Source: Aquila chrysaetos chrysaetos (taxonomy: Eukaryota; Chordata; Aves; Accipitriformes; Accipitridae). Taken from it: 64,000 bases of DNA. Of the stretch, positions 24,301-36,320 are shown piece by piece (within the stretch, counting starts at the first letter, position 1; the number at the start of each line of letters is the position of its first letter). The stretch spans positions 9,704,001-9,768,000 of the forward strand of contig NC_044009.1 in assembly GCF_900496995.4 (NCBI RefSeq), read 5' to 3'. Position numbers and translations under genes: made by a program. The notes under the pieces are model-generated. The model saw only the letters and a program-made list of their open reading frames with translations. It was not told where the DNA came from and did no database searches.

Positions 24301-27300
24301 GTTCCAGAGGGGCATCCTGGCAAGCTGCTGACGCGGCGGGAGGGGCTTCCCCTGCCTGTGCTGCCCAGCTGGGGATCAAGACAGCAAGACGTGGAGAAGA
24401 AGCCCTCTGTCATGTGAGACCCCTGGGGGAAGGGATGAAGGGGACCCTTGCACCCATGCGGAGGGGACGTCCCCTTTGGAGATGCCGGCCGTAGGGACTG
24501 TGAAGGGTTCCTGACACACGTCCTCGTGATGGCCATTCTCTCACTGGGTGGCGAGCGTGCGGCAGGTCTCCTGGGGACCCGCTGTGTTTTCCACCAGGGT
24601 CCTGGTCTTTTGGGAGCTGAATGCAGATCTTTGTTGCAGAAGCTCCTCTCCCCTAAGGAGTCCCCCAACAGCCCGTCTTTGTGGGAGCATGTCTCCTTCC
24701 CTCGCCCTAACACGTCCCACGGTGTCTTCTCAGGATTGTTGTGAGCTTGTTTGCCCCATGCCAGGACCCTTAGTGGGGAAGGCAGCGGACGTTGAGTGCG
24801 CCCCACATCGCTTTCCTCGCCCTTACGGCAGACCTGAGGTGCTGTCCTCTCCGCTGTGTCTCCATCTCATCCATCTGATGTGGCTCAGCAAAGGCTCCTC
24901 CACCTTGCCATGGGAGATGGCCCCGCCTCCCCCAGTTCTTCCACCAGCCTGGGGCACTTTGATACCAGATGAGAGAGTTTCTTTCAGGCTCTTCTTTTCT
25001 ATGAAATCCCATCTTTGTGGCGGGAACAAACGAGAGCATAGGGATGGGGAAATGGCAGGATTCCTCCCTTTCTGGATCGCTTTCTCCTACTTCACACTGT
25101 GTCCCCAGCGATAATCTGTTTTCCATCCATAAACACGCTGTGTTTGGGACCAAGGAGGAGAAGGTGATGTATCAAGTCCCATCGGGGTGTGACGGTGTCT
25201 CTGGGAACTCGCCATCGCACAGACACTGCTCCTCTCCTCGTTCTGCCAAGAGGGGCTGGACATGGGCACCCCGAGCGTTACCGAGGGCCTGTCGTGCCAC
25301 AGCCAAGCGCGCTGGCGTGGGGCAGTCGTGGTTGGCATGAGCACTGCCAGTCCAACACACCCGTTCTCTGCAGGACCGCTGTCTGCCGCAGGGATGGGCG
25401 CAGCTGGTAGGCGCCGGGTTTAGACCAAACTCCCCCGCGTTCATGCCGACTCCTCCTGGTGTCTTTTTGCAGAGTGTACCCCCTGCGTCCAGACAGCTCC
25501 CGCAGGAAGAAGGAAGCAGGCAGGCAGGAGCCAGCGCCTCCAGCCAGGCCCACCTCAGCACTCCCATCCTCTGAAGCCTGCAAGAGAGCGCTGCAGGTAC
25601 GTGCTCTGCCTGGCTGTGATCACTGTGCTGTCTGAGACTCTGCAAAAGCCTCTTTGTGCAGAGAGGGATCCTGAATAGATCCCCTGGCGTGCGTTCATTG
25701 TAACCTGTCTGTTACCTCCTTCAGCTCTTCTTCGCGAGAGGGAAGGTGCTGCACACCCTTCCCGTCTATCATTGCCCCTGGGTTGTCGTGAAACACTTTA
25801 TTCTGGCCAGGGGCTATGGACAATGTGCAAGTCCTTTCCAGGTCATTGACAGTTGAGGTCTTTGGCTGCTCAACGGTGTTTGCCACGAGTTGAGGACCTG
25901 GGATGACTCCAGGGCCCCCGGTCTGTGAGGAGCAGAGGCTGCTGACCGACCAGCTGAGGTGATGGGCAGGAGCAGGGGTCAGACCGGAAGGAAGCCCCCC
26001 CCCCAGGAGCTGAGGCTAATCCTGCCTGCTGTCACGTTTCTGTGCTCCGCAGGGCGTCTGGGAGCTGTCTGAGCAGTGGGACAAGGCGGAGCACCTGCGG
26101 TCCGGGTACAGGGATCGGGTACAGAAAGCTCAGGCAGAATGGGCCACGTGGGAAGCCTGGTCGGCAGGGGAGCACCGGCAGCCGCCCAAGGTATGAGCAG
26201 CGGTTGATGCCACCGGGAGCCGCAGCCACCCACTCCATTGGGCACTGCGGACAGCGGGTCTCCAGGGGGTGGGAGCAGGACTGACACCAGCTGAGGGCAG
26301 GCGTTTGCCTGCTCCTCTCCGTGGGGGAGAGCTTGGCAGCAGGACCCGAGGGGCAGAAGCAGCCGTCAGCTGGGACGAGGGCAGGCGTCGAGCGCCCCTG
26401 CCTTGTGCTGCCTCCTACAGGTCCCACTCTGCCCCGTTAGGCAGCAGGCTCGAGGCCTCTTTGGTCCTATTGACAACAGTGCCTGTTAGTTTGGCTTTAC
26501 TCTGCTAAGAAAGCCGTAAAGCAATTAAATGGTTAACCTCGGGGTGTAGAACTGCTAACTAGCACTCTTGATCTTACGAATCACACCCAACTAGTACTGA
26601 ATGACAGTTTTGCATCCCTTCCCCACTCCTTATTCCTGGGTGCAATTCTCTCCACCTTCTCCAGCAAGCCTTTCAGGCTTGATGGAGGGTCCGGTGGGCT
26701 GTCCAAGGGCGTCACCACAGGCTTGGGTCCACAGGACAGCCTCTCTACCATCCACAGGCACCCACACTTCTACCGTTGGGAGAAAAAAAAAAAACCCTAT
26801 TGGAAGACCCCCCAAGACATTTTCTTTTCTTTTTGTATCTTCCTCACCATTTTCTCTGTTTCTGCTCAACCTTTTCCCCACCTTTGCGCCTCCCTTTCTA
26901 CACCCAAAAGAGCAGCCTAAGCCTAATTGCTGTTTCCTCGTCAGTCCCAATCCTCTTCCGGTAGAATTAGCGTGCAGATGCTGGGGAACCACTGTTCTCA
27001 TCGCCTGCCAAAGGGCATTTTGTGGTTTTCTTGCATAATCCTTGTCCTCTGAGAAACATCTGAGCCTGGGGGAAGACTCTTCCCGTACTCAGAGGGATCT
27101 GCTTCTGGCCAACATTAGAGAAAGAAAAGTATGCCACAGGCAGCAGAGGACGTCTGTTAAGAGCTTATTTGAAAGCAGTCATCGCTACCCTGGCGATGTC
27201 TTTGGCCTGCCTCTGGAGTGTTTTTTGGTGGTGGCTGGGACACGCCAAGAACAAGCAGCAAAGGGGCTCCTTGTCAGGGGAGGGCAGGGTGCTGGTGAGT

Positions 27301-28289
27301 GCCCTGTGCTGGGCTGTCGGGTGCTGGAGAGGCAGCCGGGGGCCGTGAGCACTGGTGCTCGGGGGAGCGAGGGAGGTGAGAAGGCTCCTTGGATCATGTC
27401 GTCTGCCCTGGCGAAGCCGGTGGAGATCATGTGGTCTGCCCGGATGAACCCAGTGGATATCACGTAGTCTGCTCTGGCGAAGCTGGTGGAGAGCTCCTTG
27501 TCAGTTCCCGCCCTGCCAGTGGCCCTTCCCTCCTCCTCACTTACGATGCCATCAGTGGTGTCAGAGGGAAACTGGAGGGTCAGCTGGGAGCTGCAGCCAA
27601 CCCCTGGCCCTCCCCTGACATTTCCCTGTGGGCACGTGGTGGTGAGTCTCCCGGTCCCCACGTCCTGCTGCAGGCTCCTTCCAGGGGGTCCCCGGGGAAC
27701 AGCACCTCTGCTTCCCATCTGGTTTGCTGAGAGTGTCTTCTCCTCGGCAGGAGCTCAGCACTAGCGGCCTGTGGGCTCCCCACCCTCCAGCCCAGCCCAG
27801 GGGCAAGGAGGACAAGAAGAGGTGGAGGAAGGCTGAAAACGCTCTCCCAGAAGAGGAGATGGCATCAGCAGCCCAGCTGAAAAGGCTCCAGCCTGGGTAT
27901 GTGTGCGCCGTCGCGTAGCCGTGACCCCGCAGAGATGTCCAGCACCCCGGTCCCTGCGTCCTGGGGTGGTGTAGGACAGCCTCTGATGTCTCCTAACACG
28001 GGCATGGCCCAGGTCACCCCCCACAGCCAAGGCCCAAAACTCACCGCAGGGTCAAAGGGTGGGTGGACATGGGAGCGGGTGGGCACAGGGGCTGGAGGCG
28101 GGGAGAGGCAGAAGGGTCTCCAGCAGAGGCTGAGGGATGACATTTCCCCGTTGTTGCAGCAACCTTTCCCCACGAGCCGCCCAGGTCCTGAAAAGGCTGG
28201 AGCCGCATCAAGCACGGCGGGACATATTCAGGCATGTTGTTGAGACCAACAGGCGGAAGCTGGAGCAGCAGCGGCAGCTCCCCTGGTAA
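21334..28289 (+). CDS. CCDC81-like: CCDC81-like gene, eleven-exon chain
   Basis: Exons with GT-AG junctions and compatible phases: 21334-21412, 21963-22024, 22562-22715, 22969-23225, 23585-23670, 24091-24188, 24302-24413, 25473-25596, 26053-26190, 27751-27896, 28160-28289 (TAA at 28287-28289 if not spliced at 28285/28286). About 460 residues, shorter than human CCDC81 (about 650). Exons 1-4 match the N-terminal paired HU domains: LSTEE...AIWGAVS, GLGTFATVQK, RRPVFQLA, PLNFQQLSQ, VENCVQETILL, FAFRDIGVLACKGNFL. Exons 5-8 are basic and Ser/Pro-rich. Exons 9-11 are charged, Gln/Glu/Arg-rich and helix-prone. Known: CCDC81 is a centrosome-associated coiled-coil protein. Start chosen at ATG with G at -3 and +4, in frame with the domain. 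Multi-copy CCDC81-like genes occur in birds. The role of this paralog is unknown. Confidence 0.85.
27392..27490 (+). repeat. Three tandem copies of a 33-bp unit in an intron
   Basis: Units start at 27392, 27425 and 27458, each beginning gatcatgt(c/g)gtctgcc or a close variant and ending ggtgga. They differ by several bases. No sequence relation to the large 33-bp satellite. Lies in the intron 26191-27750 of the CCDC81-like gene, where I see no convincing extra exon. Confidence 0.85.
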
Positions 28290-28838
28290 CTATCTCCAAA
28301 AAGGGACGGTGCTTCTCCCAGCTGCAGGGCCCATCCCTCCACTGAGGGCAGCCCTGGGGGAAAGAGGGCATTTCTCTGACACCCCTTGTGAGACAGAAGC
28401 AGGTTTTGGAGAGTGGCTTTGGGCTGGAGCTCCCTGACATCCGAGGGGTCTGGCTGGGCACCCAGATTGGCTTTCCGTGTGGGACATAAAAGTCCTGGCT
28501 GAAGACAGAGGGACCCCGCTGATGGCTGGCTCTCCCCTTCCCACACCGGAGAGTCTGTCCTTCCCTTGCAAAGTCCTGACCCCAAGACGCCTTGCCCTGA
28601 TCGGGGATACCTGTTGGGGACACCCAAGGTCTGGCTCCACCTGACTCAGCCCCGGGCTGACCAGCTGCACCTGGGACTTTCTCCTGGGCTTGGGCACAAG
28701 GGGCCTCTCCCACTTCACAGACACCTTGAGGCTTCATCCCAAGCAGATCCCACCACAGGTGGCCTGAGCTAAGCCTGCAGGATTTCTCTGTCTTCTCCCT
28801 GCCCATCCCATCCCATCCTTTTCTTTCTACCTCCCTAG

Positions 28839-28963
28839 TGCTCGATGCTCGTCCTGCAACAGAGGGGAAGGTGCCAGGAGCAGCAGCTGCAGCAGCGGGG
28901 CTGCGAGCAAAGGGGCTGGGAGGCTTCCCAGCTGCCAAAATCCACCTAAAAAAGCAAAATAAA
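28839..28963 (+). other. Candidate last exon of CCDC81-like gene with polyadenylation signal
   Basis: An acceptor (polypyrimidine, then CTAG) ends at 28838. The best coiled-coil-like frame (Leu-Gln-Gln-Arg-Gly...Gln-Glu-Gln-Gln-Leu) reads from 28839 to TAA at 28947-28949. Splicing from the donor at 28285/28286 would instead enter a different frame ending in TAA at 28960-28962. AATAAA is at 28958-28963, so the 3' UTR is tiny whichever stop is used. The frame conflict leaves open whether the protein stops at 28289 or continues here. Confidence 0.5.
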
Positions 28964-29436
28964 GAGCAGTTCTCAGCTGGAGGTGCCGGCCTGTGCCTGG
29001 CGGTGGGCCTGTCTGCAAGGGTTGTACAAACCCCTTGTGGGATCCCAGGATGGCTCACAGGGGCAGGAGGGAATAAAGTCCCCCACGGCCCGTGGCGCGA
29101 ACATGTGCACCCCTACTCCTGCGCCCCAGCACACCGTCCACGCCACACGTGCGCACGCGCCCCCCAGCACGCGTGTGCTCACACACACGTAGAGAGAGCT
29201 CACACTTCTGGGTGGGTGGTGGGGCCGGGGGCTGTCCTGGGCTGTTCCTTGCACCAGTCTGAGGTGGTCACACCATGGTGGGAAGGGTGGCTGGGATCCC
29301 CATGGGCAACGGGAGGGCAGGGCAAGGCCCCCAGACCCCTTGGGGAGACCCCTCCTCCGGGGTCTGTCCCAGCACGATGCCGTCCGTTGTCCCCAGCCCA
29401 GTGAAATCCCGTGCCGCCTGGATAATGCAGAGACCT

Positions 29437-29606
29437 TCATTTTCAAGATGCAAGGCTCATTTTTAGGGCTGAAAGAATAATTTTTAAAGGCCCAAAGCCT
29501 CCATTTGAGGGTCCAAATAATCATTTTTAAGGTACAAAACCTCGTTTTTAGTGTTCAAACCTCATTTATAAGTTCCAGAGCCCTCTTTCAAGGTTCAAAG
29601 ACTCAC
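29437..29606 (+). repeat. Degenerate minisatellite, about 21 bp x 8
   Basis: Iterations of cattttta-ggt-caaa-cct (for example 29476, 29501, 29521 and 29541 onward) with substitutions and length drift. It follows about 470 bases (28964-29436) in which only a CA/CG-rich alternating stretch (29130-29195) stands out. Confidence 0.7.
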
Positions 29607-29916
29607 CTAGAGGTATAGAAATAGATCTTCTCAGTTCATCAAAAACAGGTGTTGCCAATTCATCATTTAAGTGGCTGAAAACTCTTCTTGGCCAAACCAG
29701 CTCTTTACAAGCACTGTAAAAGTGCTTACCTTCATATTGGAACTTTCCTCTTACCACAGGGGAAAGAGCAAGGCATAGCTATTGCACTGATTTTTCTTAG
29801 AGTGCTGCACCTCATAGCCATTCTGTGAAGACATTAAAGACTTTCAAAAAAGGATTCTCCTTTGGGAAATGTCTCCTTCCAAGCAGACAAAGTTGCAGTG
29901 CATTTGTATACATAAC

Positions 29917-32157
29917 TTGCTAATCTTTCTGCCAGAGAAAGCATCAAATCTCTTCAAGCACACTGTCAGGACATTGGAGGAATGGTGTATTGTAAGCCTC
30001 TTGGATGCATTGGCCAGCTGTTCACACCTTGAAAACAAGCACAGACCCAATTGTTACAACCTATCTTCTCCCCACTCCACCCCCCATCCATCTACGGTTG
30101 AGTTAAGGCTTGATTTGCCCAACTATCATACGCACATGTTTGCATTTCAGACCCCTTAAGGCCACACGCTCTCACTGAAGGTAGCTGCGGTCTACGGCAG
30201 CTCACTTCAGAGAGCAGCAGTCTGCAGTCTTTACAAGAACAAGGCATGACACTGTTCAGAGAGCCAGCAGGGGCGGCTACTTCTTCAAGGACCAAGGTCT
30301 CCTGGACAGAGACGCAAGCATCCAAAAAGCCTTGGAAATGAAATTGTTGATTGCTTTTTTGAGGAAGTTGCTGCTGCCAAATTACTGTCCAGAGCTCCTT
30401 CTTGCTTCAACTCACCACTGCATATGGGACATGTCTTTTCCCTTCTGGCCGTAGGGGTAGTTCAGTGGGCAACTTCATAGCTAGGAAGGTTGACCACCTC
30501 CAGGGCAGACATGGCCAGAAATAAAATTCTTATCAAAGCTTTCCAAATATTCAGGCAGAAGGAAAAATATTACCCGTCTTAGAAACAAATGCATTATTTT
30601 CCAAGTTCTGGATGATTTGGGTGAATTCGTTGTATGGGGAAGAAAAAAAAAAGAAAGAAACCCAAGCTGTCTCATGACTGGGTTTCTCAATTAAGTCAAA
30701 ACATAACTACTGCTCCCAGACATGCAGTACCCTAACCCAGTACCTACTAGGAAGATGTCATTAATAATAATCTTACTGCCACATTTATAGCCATTTTCAC
30801 CATCCAGCTGCTCAGGTTTGACAAAGTCTTCCAGAGCTCCAGTGACACATGAGGCTGCCTGGATGAGAATGAAAGGAGAGCACTAAGCTCCTGGAAAATC
30901 AAAATCCCAAGAAATAGCTGCCCACGTGGTATCAGAGTTACCCCAATAAACAGCTACCTCTGGGCGGTACCAGAGTTGCTTGTAGTACGTATGGTCAAAA
31001 ATCACAAAAGCAATCAATCTCATCCATACAGCAATCAGACGTGTATTGAGGCCCAAAGCAGGGTGGTATGACAGTATCATCATGGCTGTAGATACCATCC
31101 TTACTCTTTGCCCAGCTGACACCCAGCACTGGGAGACCTTTTACAGGGCTTCCACAGAAGCAGCACAGAAGCCCAGTTCTCTTCCCATCCATCACCAAGC
31201 TCTTGTGTGGTAACAGCCCACAGTTTTATATCAATAGAGTTTACTGGAGATAAACTAGGCCCCTGTGGGAGCCTTAAAACATTTTGCACCACAATTTCAA
31301 AACATCTTACCTTGATATCCAAAGGAATATCAAGGAATGCCTCGAAGGTGTTGGAAGTGGCTTTGCAGCTGAAGCATGTTACTGGAAGGCAAAGAGAAAA
31401 CCTTCTCAGGTTGGGAAGGAGACTAACTCTGCCCATTTCAATGACCAACACGTACTACTTTAGCCACACTGGACTTACTGCTGCATACTAGAAGCTGTTT
31501 ACCACAAACAAAGACCCACAGATCATTCTAAGAATAGTAACATTTTTTTAAAAGTACCTCTGGATCTCAGAAAGCACCCAAATATTTGATGGACAATGGT
31601 AGTTGCTTGAGAAGAGATGTCCAAGCTGGAAAAAAATGGTAAGGCAGAGAGTTACCTCCTCCAAGAGTTTTGCTTTGTCTGAAAACCTTGGGTATAGGGT
31701 TTCCTTGATGGGAGTACATCAAGGAGTCCAAAGGGCTCAGGAACACTGAAAAGGTAATTTGCTTGCACATACTTGCTGCTTCCACTCGGACAAGCTCTCT
31801 GCGTGGCATCGACAGTATAGCATAAGAACGCGTGGGCGTTTTCTTGCATGCCAAGCTGGAAATGTTCTCCTATTCCTAAGAAGAAAGAAGTTAGTAGTTC
31901 ACTCCTACAAGAAGGGAAGAAAACATGTAAAAGCAGCTGAAATTTTTCTGGGAATCTTTGGGAAGTGACAAACAGATTTACAAGGAGATGTTCGTAAAAG
32001 TATTCACACAACTGGCTGTGCTCAAGAGAGAGCAGGTAGCTGGCCAAAAGGGGTGTGTACGTCAGGCACTGCAGAACAGAGTTGAGGAAGCACGTATTGC
32101 CCAGGTTGTGGAGTCCTGCTCCAGCTCTCTGTCTTTGCTGTCAGTCCATGCAAATCT
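29917..32157 (-). pseudogene. USP36/USP42-like deubiquitinase pseudogene
   Basis: Minus-strand exons in family order: 32157-32008 (Gly-Asn-Thr-Cys catalytic Cys box and Leu-Gln-Cys-Leu-Thr-Tyr-Thr-Pro), 31875-31773 (His-Phe-Gln-Leu-Gly...Ala-His-Ala-Phe-Leu), 31625-31558 (Ile-Val-His-Gln-Ile-Phe-Gly), 31381-31311 (Val-Thr-Cys-Phe-Ser-Cys-Lys...Leu-Asp-Ile), 30858-30777 ([11 protein letters not shown]), 30028-29917 (Ala-Ser-Lys-Arg-Leu-Thr-Ile-His). Known: these are successive parts of the USP catalytic core that hydrolyses ubiquitin conjugates. Broken: TGA at 32143-32141 where a Trp codon is expected, the exon between the first two is missing, the acceptor before 30028 reads AA rather than AG, and the catalytic-His exon was not found. 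Introns are retained, so it is a duplicated, not processed, pseudogene. Confidence 0.85.
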
Positions 32158-32926
32158 CTGGGGGAAAGGGGATCCTTTGTGGCAGAGCCATTACCTCGGC
32201 AATTACTGCAGGGAAATGGCATTTGAAAAGAGGTGAGACAATATTGTTGCATGAAAGCATATTTTAAAAAGTTGAGTTCTGTACAGGAGCATCCAGGACA
32301 ACCTGTAACACAGAAATGTCAGGGGAAACCTAGCACTGCCATTGACATTTACTGGTCAAGAAACAGGTTTGGAAAATAGTGTTCCCCTGCTTATTTTGCT
32401 GAAAGTCCAACAAACCCACACTCTGATTTCTGTGCCTTGGGCTACCTTCCTTTCCCTATAGAGTCTTGAATTGGATTATCAGGTCAAGTCTTCCCTATTC
32501 CTGATGATAACTGATGAAAACAAGCAAGTACCTAACCCTACTGATGTCAGATCTTTCTACGAGCAATGTCATCTTTCAGTCTTGTGTATAGTGGCAGAGG
32601 ACTGACAAAACGTGTTTTCCTGTGTCTAATCGAAAATACCTGGGTAAGTCTGGCTGCTATCAGGAAACATCCCAAAAAATCACTCTAGGTTGTCAGCACA
32701 TCAACATTCAGGGATGGAGCACCAGCCATGTCTGTTGCCTTTGGGGAATCACAAAGTCCAAGCCTGCTGGTGAAGCTGTTACTCACAGGATTCATTCCCC
32801 TTTGTGGCCATTGTTCCTCTCAGGAGCAGAGGGGAAAGTTTTGCCTGACAAAGAATGTCAGAACACGCTCCAGAAAGAGAAGATCAGTGCCAATCCTATC
32901 ACCTGATTGCAAAGAAATAATTGTAG

Positions 32927-32953
32927 CTCAATAAAATGATTTTAAAAAAAAAA
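32927..32953 (+). other. AATAAA plus A-run, possible retroposed 3' end
   Basis: aataaaatgattttaaaaaaaaaaaa: a polyadenylation signal followed within 10 bases by an A tract. Could be the tail of a decayed retrocopy. The 32200-34070 stretch shows no recognisable gene. Confidence 0.35.
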
Positions 32954-33934
32954 AACCAAATGCAACCCATAGAACAGCATCTGCCATCAAAAGTGTTTCA
33001 GTGGTACTTGTAACTGCTGCAGAGCTGCAGGCTGATGGCCCTACGGTCCCTGTCACAGGACTCCAGTTGACAGCAATTACCAAGGCCCTTTTGAAAGACT
33101 GCATTGCATGTCACCTTCTTTGAAGAGGACCTGCTGCTTACCTGTGGCTAGCGTTAGCAGCAGAGCCCTCAAGCTCTCCAGCCCACACTTTCCCACCTTG
33201 TACGCAGGAGTGACCAGCTTTCAGTCACTACTTTAACAGCTGCATTTGCCATGCTCCTTTTCTGTCTCCCTTCCTATGGCATCAATCAGGCTGGGTTTCT
33301 TGTCATGCAAGGCTAAGCCCAATGCCTCAGACTATGCTGCCAACCCCCCTACTTACCTGTCCTTGGATATGGTAAAGAAATAAGAATTAGCAAATAGAAC
33401 TCTACCCATGGCCCTGACCAGCCTATAAAGGTGTAACAGCTCAGGCTACAGCTCAGAAGATATAGACCAACCTGTACTTTTATCCCATATCTACCTACTG
33501 TATGATCTGTCCTGAAAGTTAAATCATAATTACCTTTGAAAGAGGATGGAAGTTGAGGAGAAGTGGGCAGGAAACAATAAATGGTTGGAAAAAAGTAGTC
33601 ACGCAAGTAGCAAAGGAAGGAGCCAAATTATCCCGAAGGCCAGCTCAACCCAACTAGCTTTCGCTGGCCCACTTTTCAGGATCCCAGGCCCTGGCCAGGT
33701 GAGCTCACAGCGGCCAGGCAGATGCCGCATCACTGTCCCTCGAGCCATGCAACCACGTAGCCACCACAGCCGAGGCACCTCCTGCAGCTGGCAGCCAGCA
33801 GCTGCTGGGCTTCCCCACATGCTGCTGGCAAAGGGCTGTTCGTCCGCTGGCAGAGCTCCTCCTCTTCCCCAAGCCACACAAGCCAGACGAGTAAAAACGT
33901 GCCCGATGAGCATTCCTGCCACCAGTGACATAAA

Positions 33935-34048
33935 CACCTGCACAAGCCAGGTTCTCATGCTTGCCCAATCAGCTACTCAGCCAGCAGTGACAGCACAAGC
34001 ACCTGCACAAGCCAGGTTCCCACACCTGCCCTATCAGGTACTCAGCCA
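33935..34048 (+). repeat. Two-copy tandem duplication, about 65-bp period
   Basis: cacctgcacaagccaggtt occurs at 33935 and 34000, each followed by a tgccc(a/t)atcag-tactcagcca segment. Confidence 0.75.
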
Positions 34049-34074
34049 CAACTTGTAACAACCTCATGCAAACC

Positions 34075-34165
34075 TACAGGCTTGGGAAGAGTGGCTGGAA
34101 AGCTGCCTTGCGGAGAAGGACCTGGCGGTGTTGGTTGACAGCCAGCTGAATATGAGCAGGCTACA
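34075..34165 (+). mobile_element. CR1 LINE fragment
   Basis: gagaaggacctggcggtgtt and gacagccagctgaatatgag correspond to the conserved Glu-Lys-Asp-Leu-x-Val-Leu-Val-Asp-Ser-x-Leu-Asn-Met-Ser block of the CR1 reverse transcriptase, sense strand plus. Only about 90 bp remains. Confidence 0.75.
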
Positions 34166-34753
34166 TCTTCACTCTTTCTGATAATTTTAGCTAAAATTTT
34201 CAGCATTACCTCTTGCCAGTCTTCTGCACTAAATTAAAATCCATTTTAGATCATGGCAGAAGAATGCCAGTACCATAGGTTATTAAATCCTACAGCTACA
34301 ACACCTGGAGAAAACTACCTGGACTAGAGTACGTTCATATTAGCCAAGTACCGAAGTCCACGCTTCCATTCTGCAGAGGAAAGAGCTTGTTTCTCTGAAG
34401 TAATTGTTCTTCCAGTAATTGACCTCAGATTATACAAATGAAAACTACACTCTGACAGTCAGAAGCAAGCTTAGCTCTTTAAGTAGAGTCATGCTTTTGA
34501 TAGCATATGTCCATACGTTCTGTGTGGTTTGCTCAAATTTTTATGGTTTTAATATTTTGTACCTTCTATGAAAACTGGTTTGCTGCTAGATAACTGTATA
34601 AGTGAGATTTGATAAATGATCATATATTAACATTATGATTGAAAAAATAGACAAAAGTATAGCCAAGCAATTAGCTAGTAGAGGTAGTTACTCATAAGTT
34701 TTGCAGTTCTTTGCTCTTACAACTAGATGTTCCTGTACGCTAGATGAGAACAA

Positions 34754-35139
34754 TGTTGAAACTGACCACATGATTGAAACTGCATTAAGCTTCAAGATCA
34801 AAGAACAAGGACAAGAACAAAGACTTCAAGGACAGTCAACAGAATCTCAAATGGGTCAGTGGTTGTAAAAGCAGCCCTTCGACTCAAATGAATTCTTCAT
34901 TGCACATGATCGGATCTAGGCAGTACTATGATAATCAGTTAAATAATTTTTATGTATATGTATACTAATCTGATTAATTTGTAATTGTTACTCCAAATAA
35001 CCTGTTTGTGCTGAAGCTGTGACATGCACGCTAGGTGGAATTATCCCCCGTGCATCCAGCGCTGCAATAAAGAATGCCTGCTGTCTAAAACTCCAAAACG
35101 AGTCTTAGAGCATTTCTTCGACCAGCTTTTCAGTATCAT
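34754..35139 (+). repeat. LTR fragment with R/U5 signals (plus)
   Basis: Starts near TGTTGAAACTG and ends ...TTTTCAGTATCA. It contains gcaataaagaatgcctgctg and aaaactccaaaacgagtctt, a block repeated in the opposite orientation at 35933-36050. A polyadenylation signal lies at 35066. The left border is a guess and no target-site duplication was found. Confidence 0.55.
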
Positions 35140-35932
35140 TTCTTGGCACAGTCGTTAGCAAGGCATGCTTTGTGAGTTCAAAGGGTATCTTATGTCACAA
35201 GACCTTTGTGGTCTTCTTAAGTACATCACACCTGCGAAAGAGTCCTTAGGAGATTGTGATCCATCCCTTGACTCTCTGATGGGGCAATGAAGAGTTTGAG
35301 AAAGTCATGGATGTTTTTGATGTTCCCCAAAGCAGTTTGTTCCTAGGTATCTTCTAGCCAGAAGTTGAATATTTACAGCCAGATTTTACATCAGCCTGTG
35401 TACAGTGCCTAGGAACCCTTTTTTTCCTGCACGATCTTTGTGCACATGGAGCTGTGTGTGTGGAGTGCACGGATCTGTGTTTGTGTGTGTGCCTATTGTC
35501 TGAGAGCAAAAAAAATGGCTTTGCTGAGCCCTTTGTGAGGCTCTGGGCTCTGTCCCTGCTGGGATCCCTGCCCCGTGACCGTGTGCTCCAGGGTCCCTCT
35601 GTCACTACAGAAGGGGAAGAGTCAGGTCACATCCTGGCTTTGGGAAGTGGCTTCTCCTGCCACCCTACAAGCAGTTGGGTGGCAGAGCTGAGCCAGGGCA
35701 GTGCCAGGAGCTGGGCACAGGCAACCTGGGAAAGGTTGGGGGGTTGGAGTAAATGTGAGCTGTTTGGTGCACCAGATCATGGCCTCCAACATGATACTCC
35801 CTAAGAAGAACTATCCCCTTTTAGAGTGAGACTTGAAATGCAGCTTATCAAGAAGGTTATTGCATAACTTTTGTATTGCAACATACTTTTAGGAAACTAA
35901 TAATTCCTCCATTGACTAATAATAAACACACT

Positions 35933-36320
35933 GTTACCAAAAAAGCCGGTGAAAGAAATTCTCTAAGACTTGATTTTGGAGTTTTAGAAAGCAGGCATTC
36001 CTTATTGCAGCGCTGGGTGCTCCACCTAGTGTGCACACCGTTACCTACAGCAAACAAAATTTATATTGTCCTAGTCATATACATATTCATGTTATCATTT
36101 ACATAGTGTTCCCCACTTTGGGCATGCGCAGTGTGAGTCATCTTTTTTTCCTAGTTAGCTGGCCTTGGTGAGTTTTAATTACAAAAAAACTCAGCAGAAC
36201 CCAAAGCTTATCATCAGGGCCCAAGGCTTCTTGTCTGTTGATGCACATCAGGCCCCAAGGCCTCCTGTTGGTGCCTTTAGCGCATACCATTGACAAAGCT
36301 CAAGGTTTTCTTATCTAACT
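35933..36320 (-). repeat. LTR fragment of the same family (minus)
   Basis: Plus strand begins TGTTACC and holds the complement of the R/U5 block of 34754-35139 (cattccttattgcagcgctg). On the minus strand a TATA-like atataaat lies upstream near 36055-36070. The right border is approximate. Between the two fragments (35140-35932) I see no gene. Confidence 0.55.

Noticed and set aside
26601-26920. Possible LTR resembling 36590-36790 (shared tccacaggca...cacttctac wording)
   Set aside because: Only a short shared stretch plus pyrimidine-rich sequence; no ends or signals could be defined.
29130-29195. Z-DNA-prone CA/CG alternation as a regulatory element
   Set aside because: Short and imperfect, with nothing nearby to regulate that I can identify.
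30883-31122. Catalytic-His exon of the USP pseudogene
   Set aside because: A weak Tyr/Trp-rich resemblance, but it lies between exons that precede it in the family, so the order is wrong.
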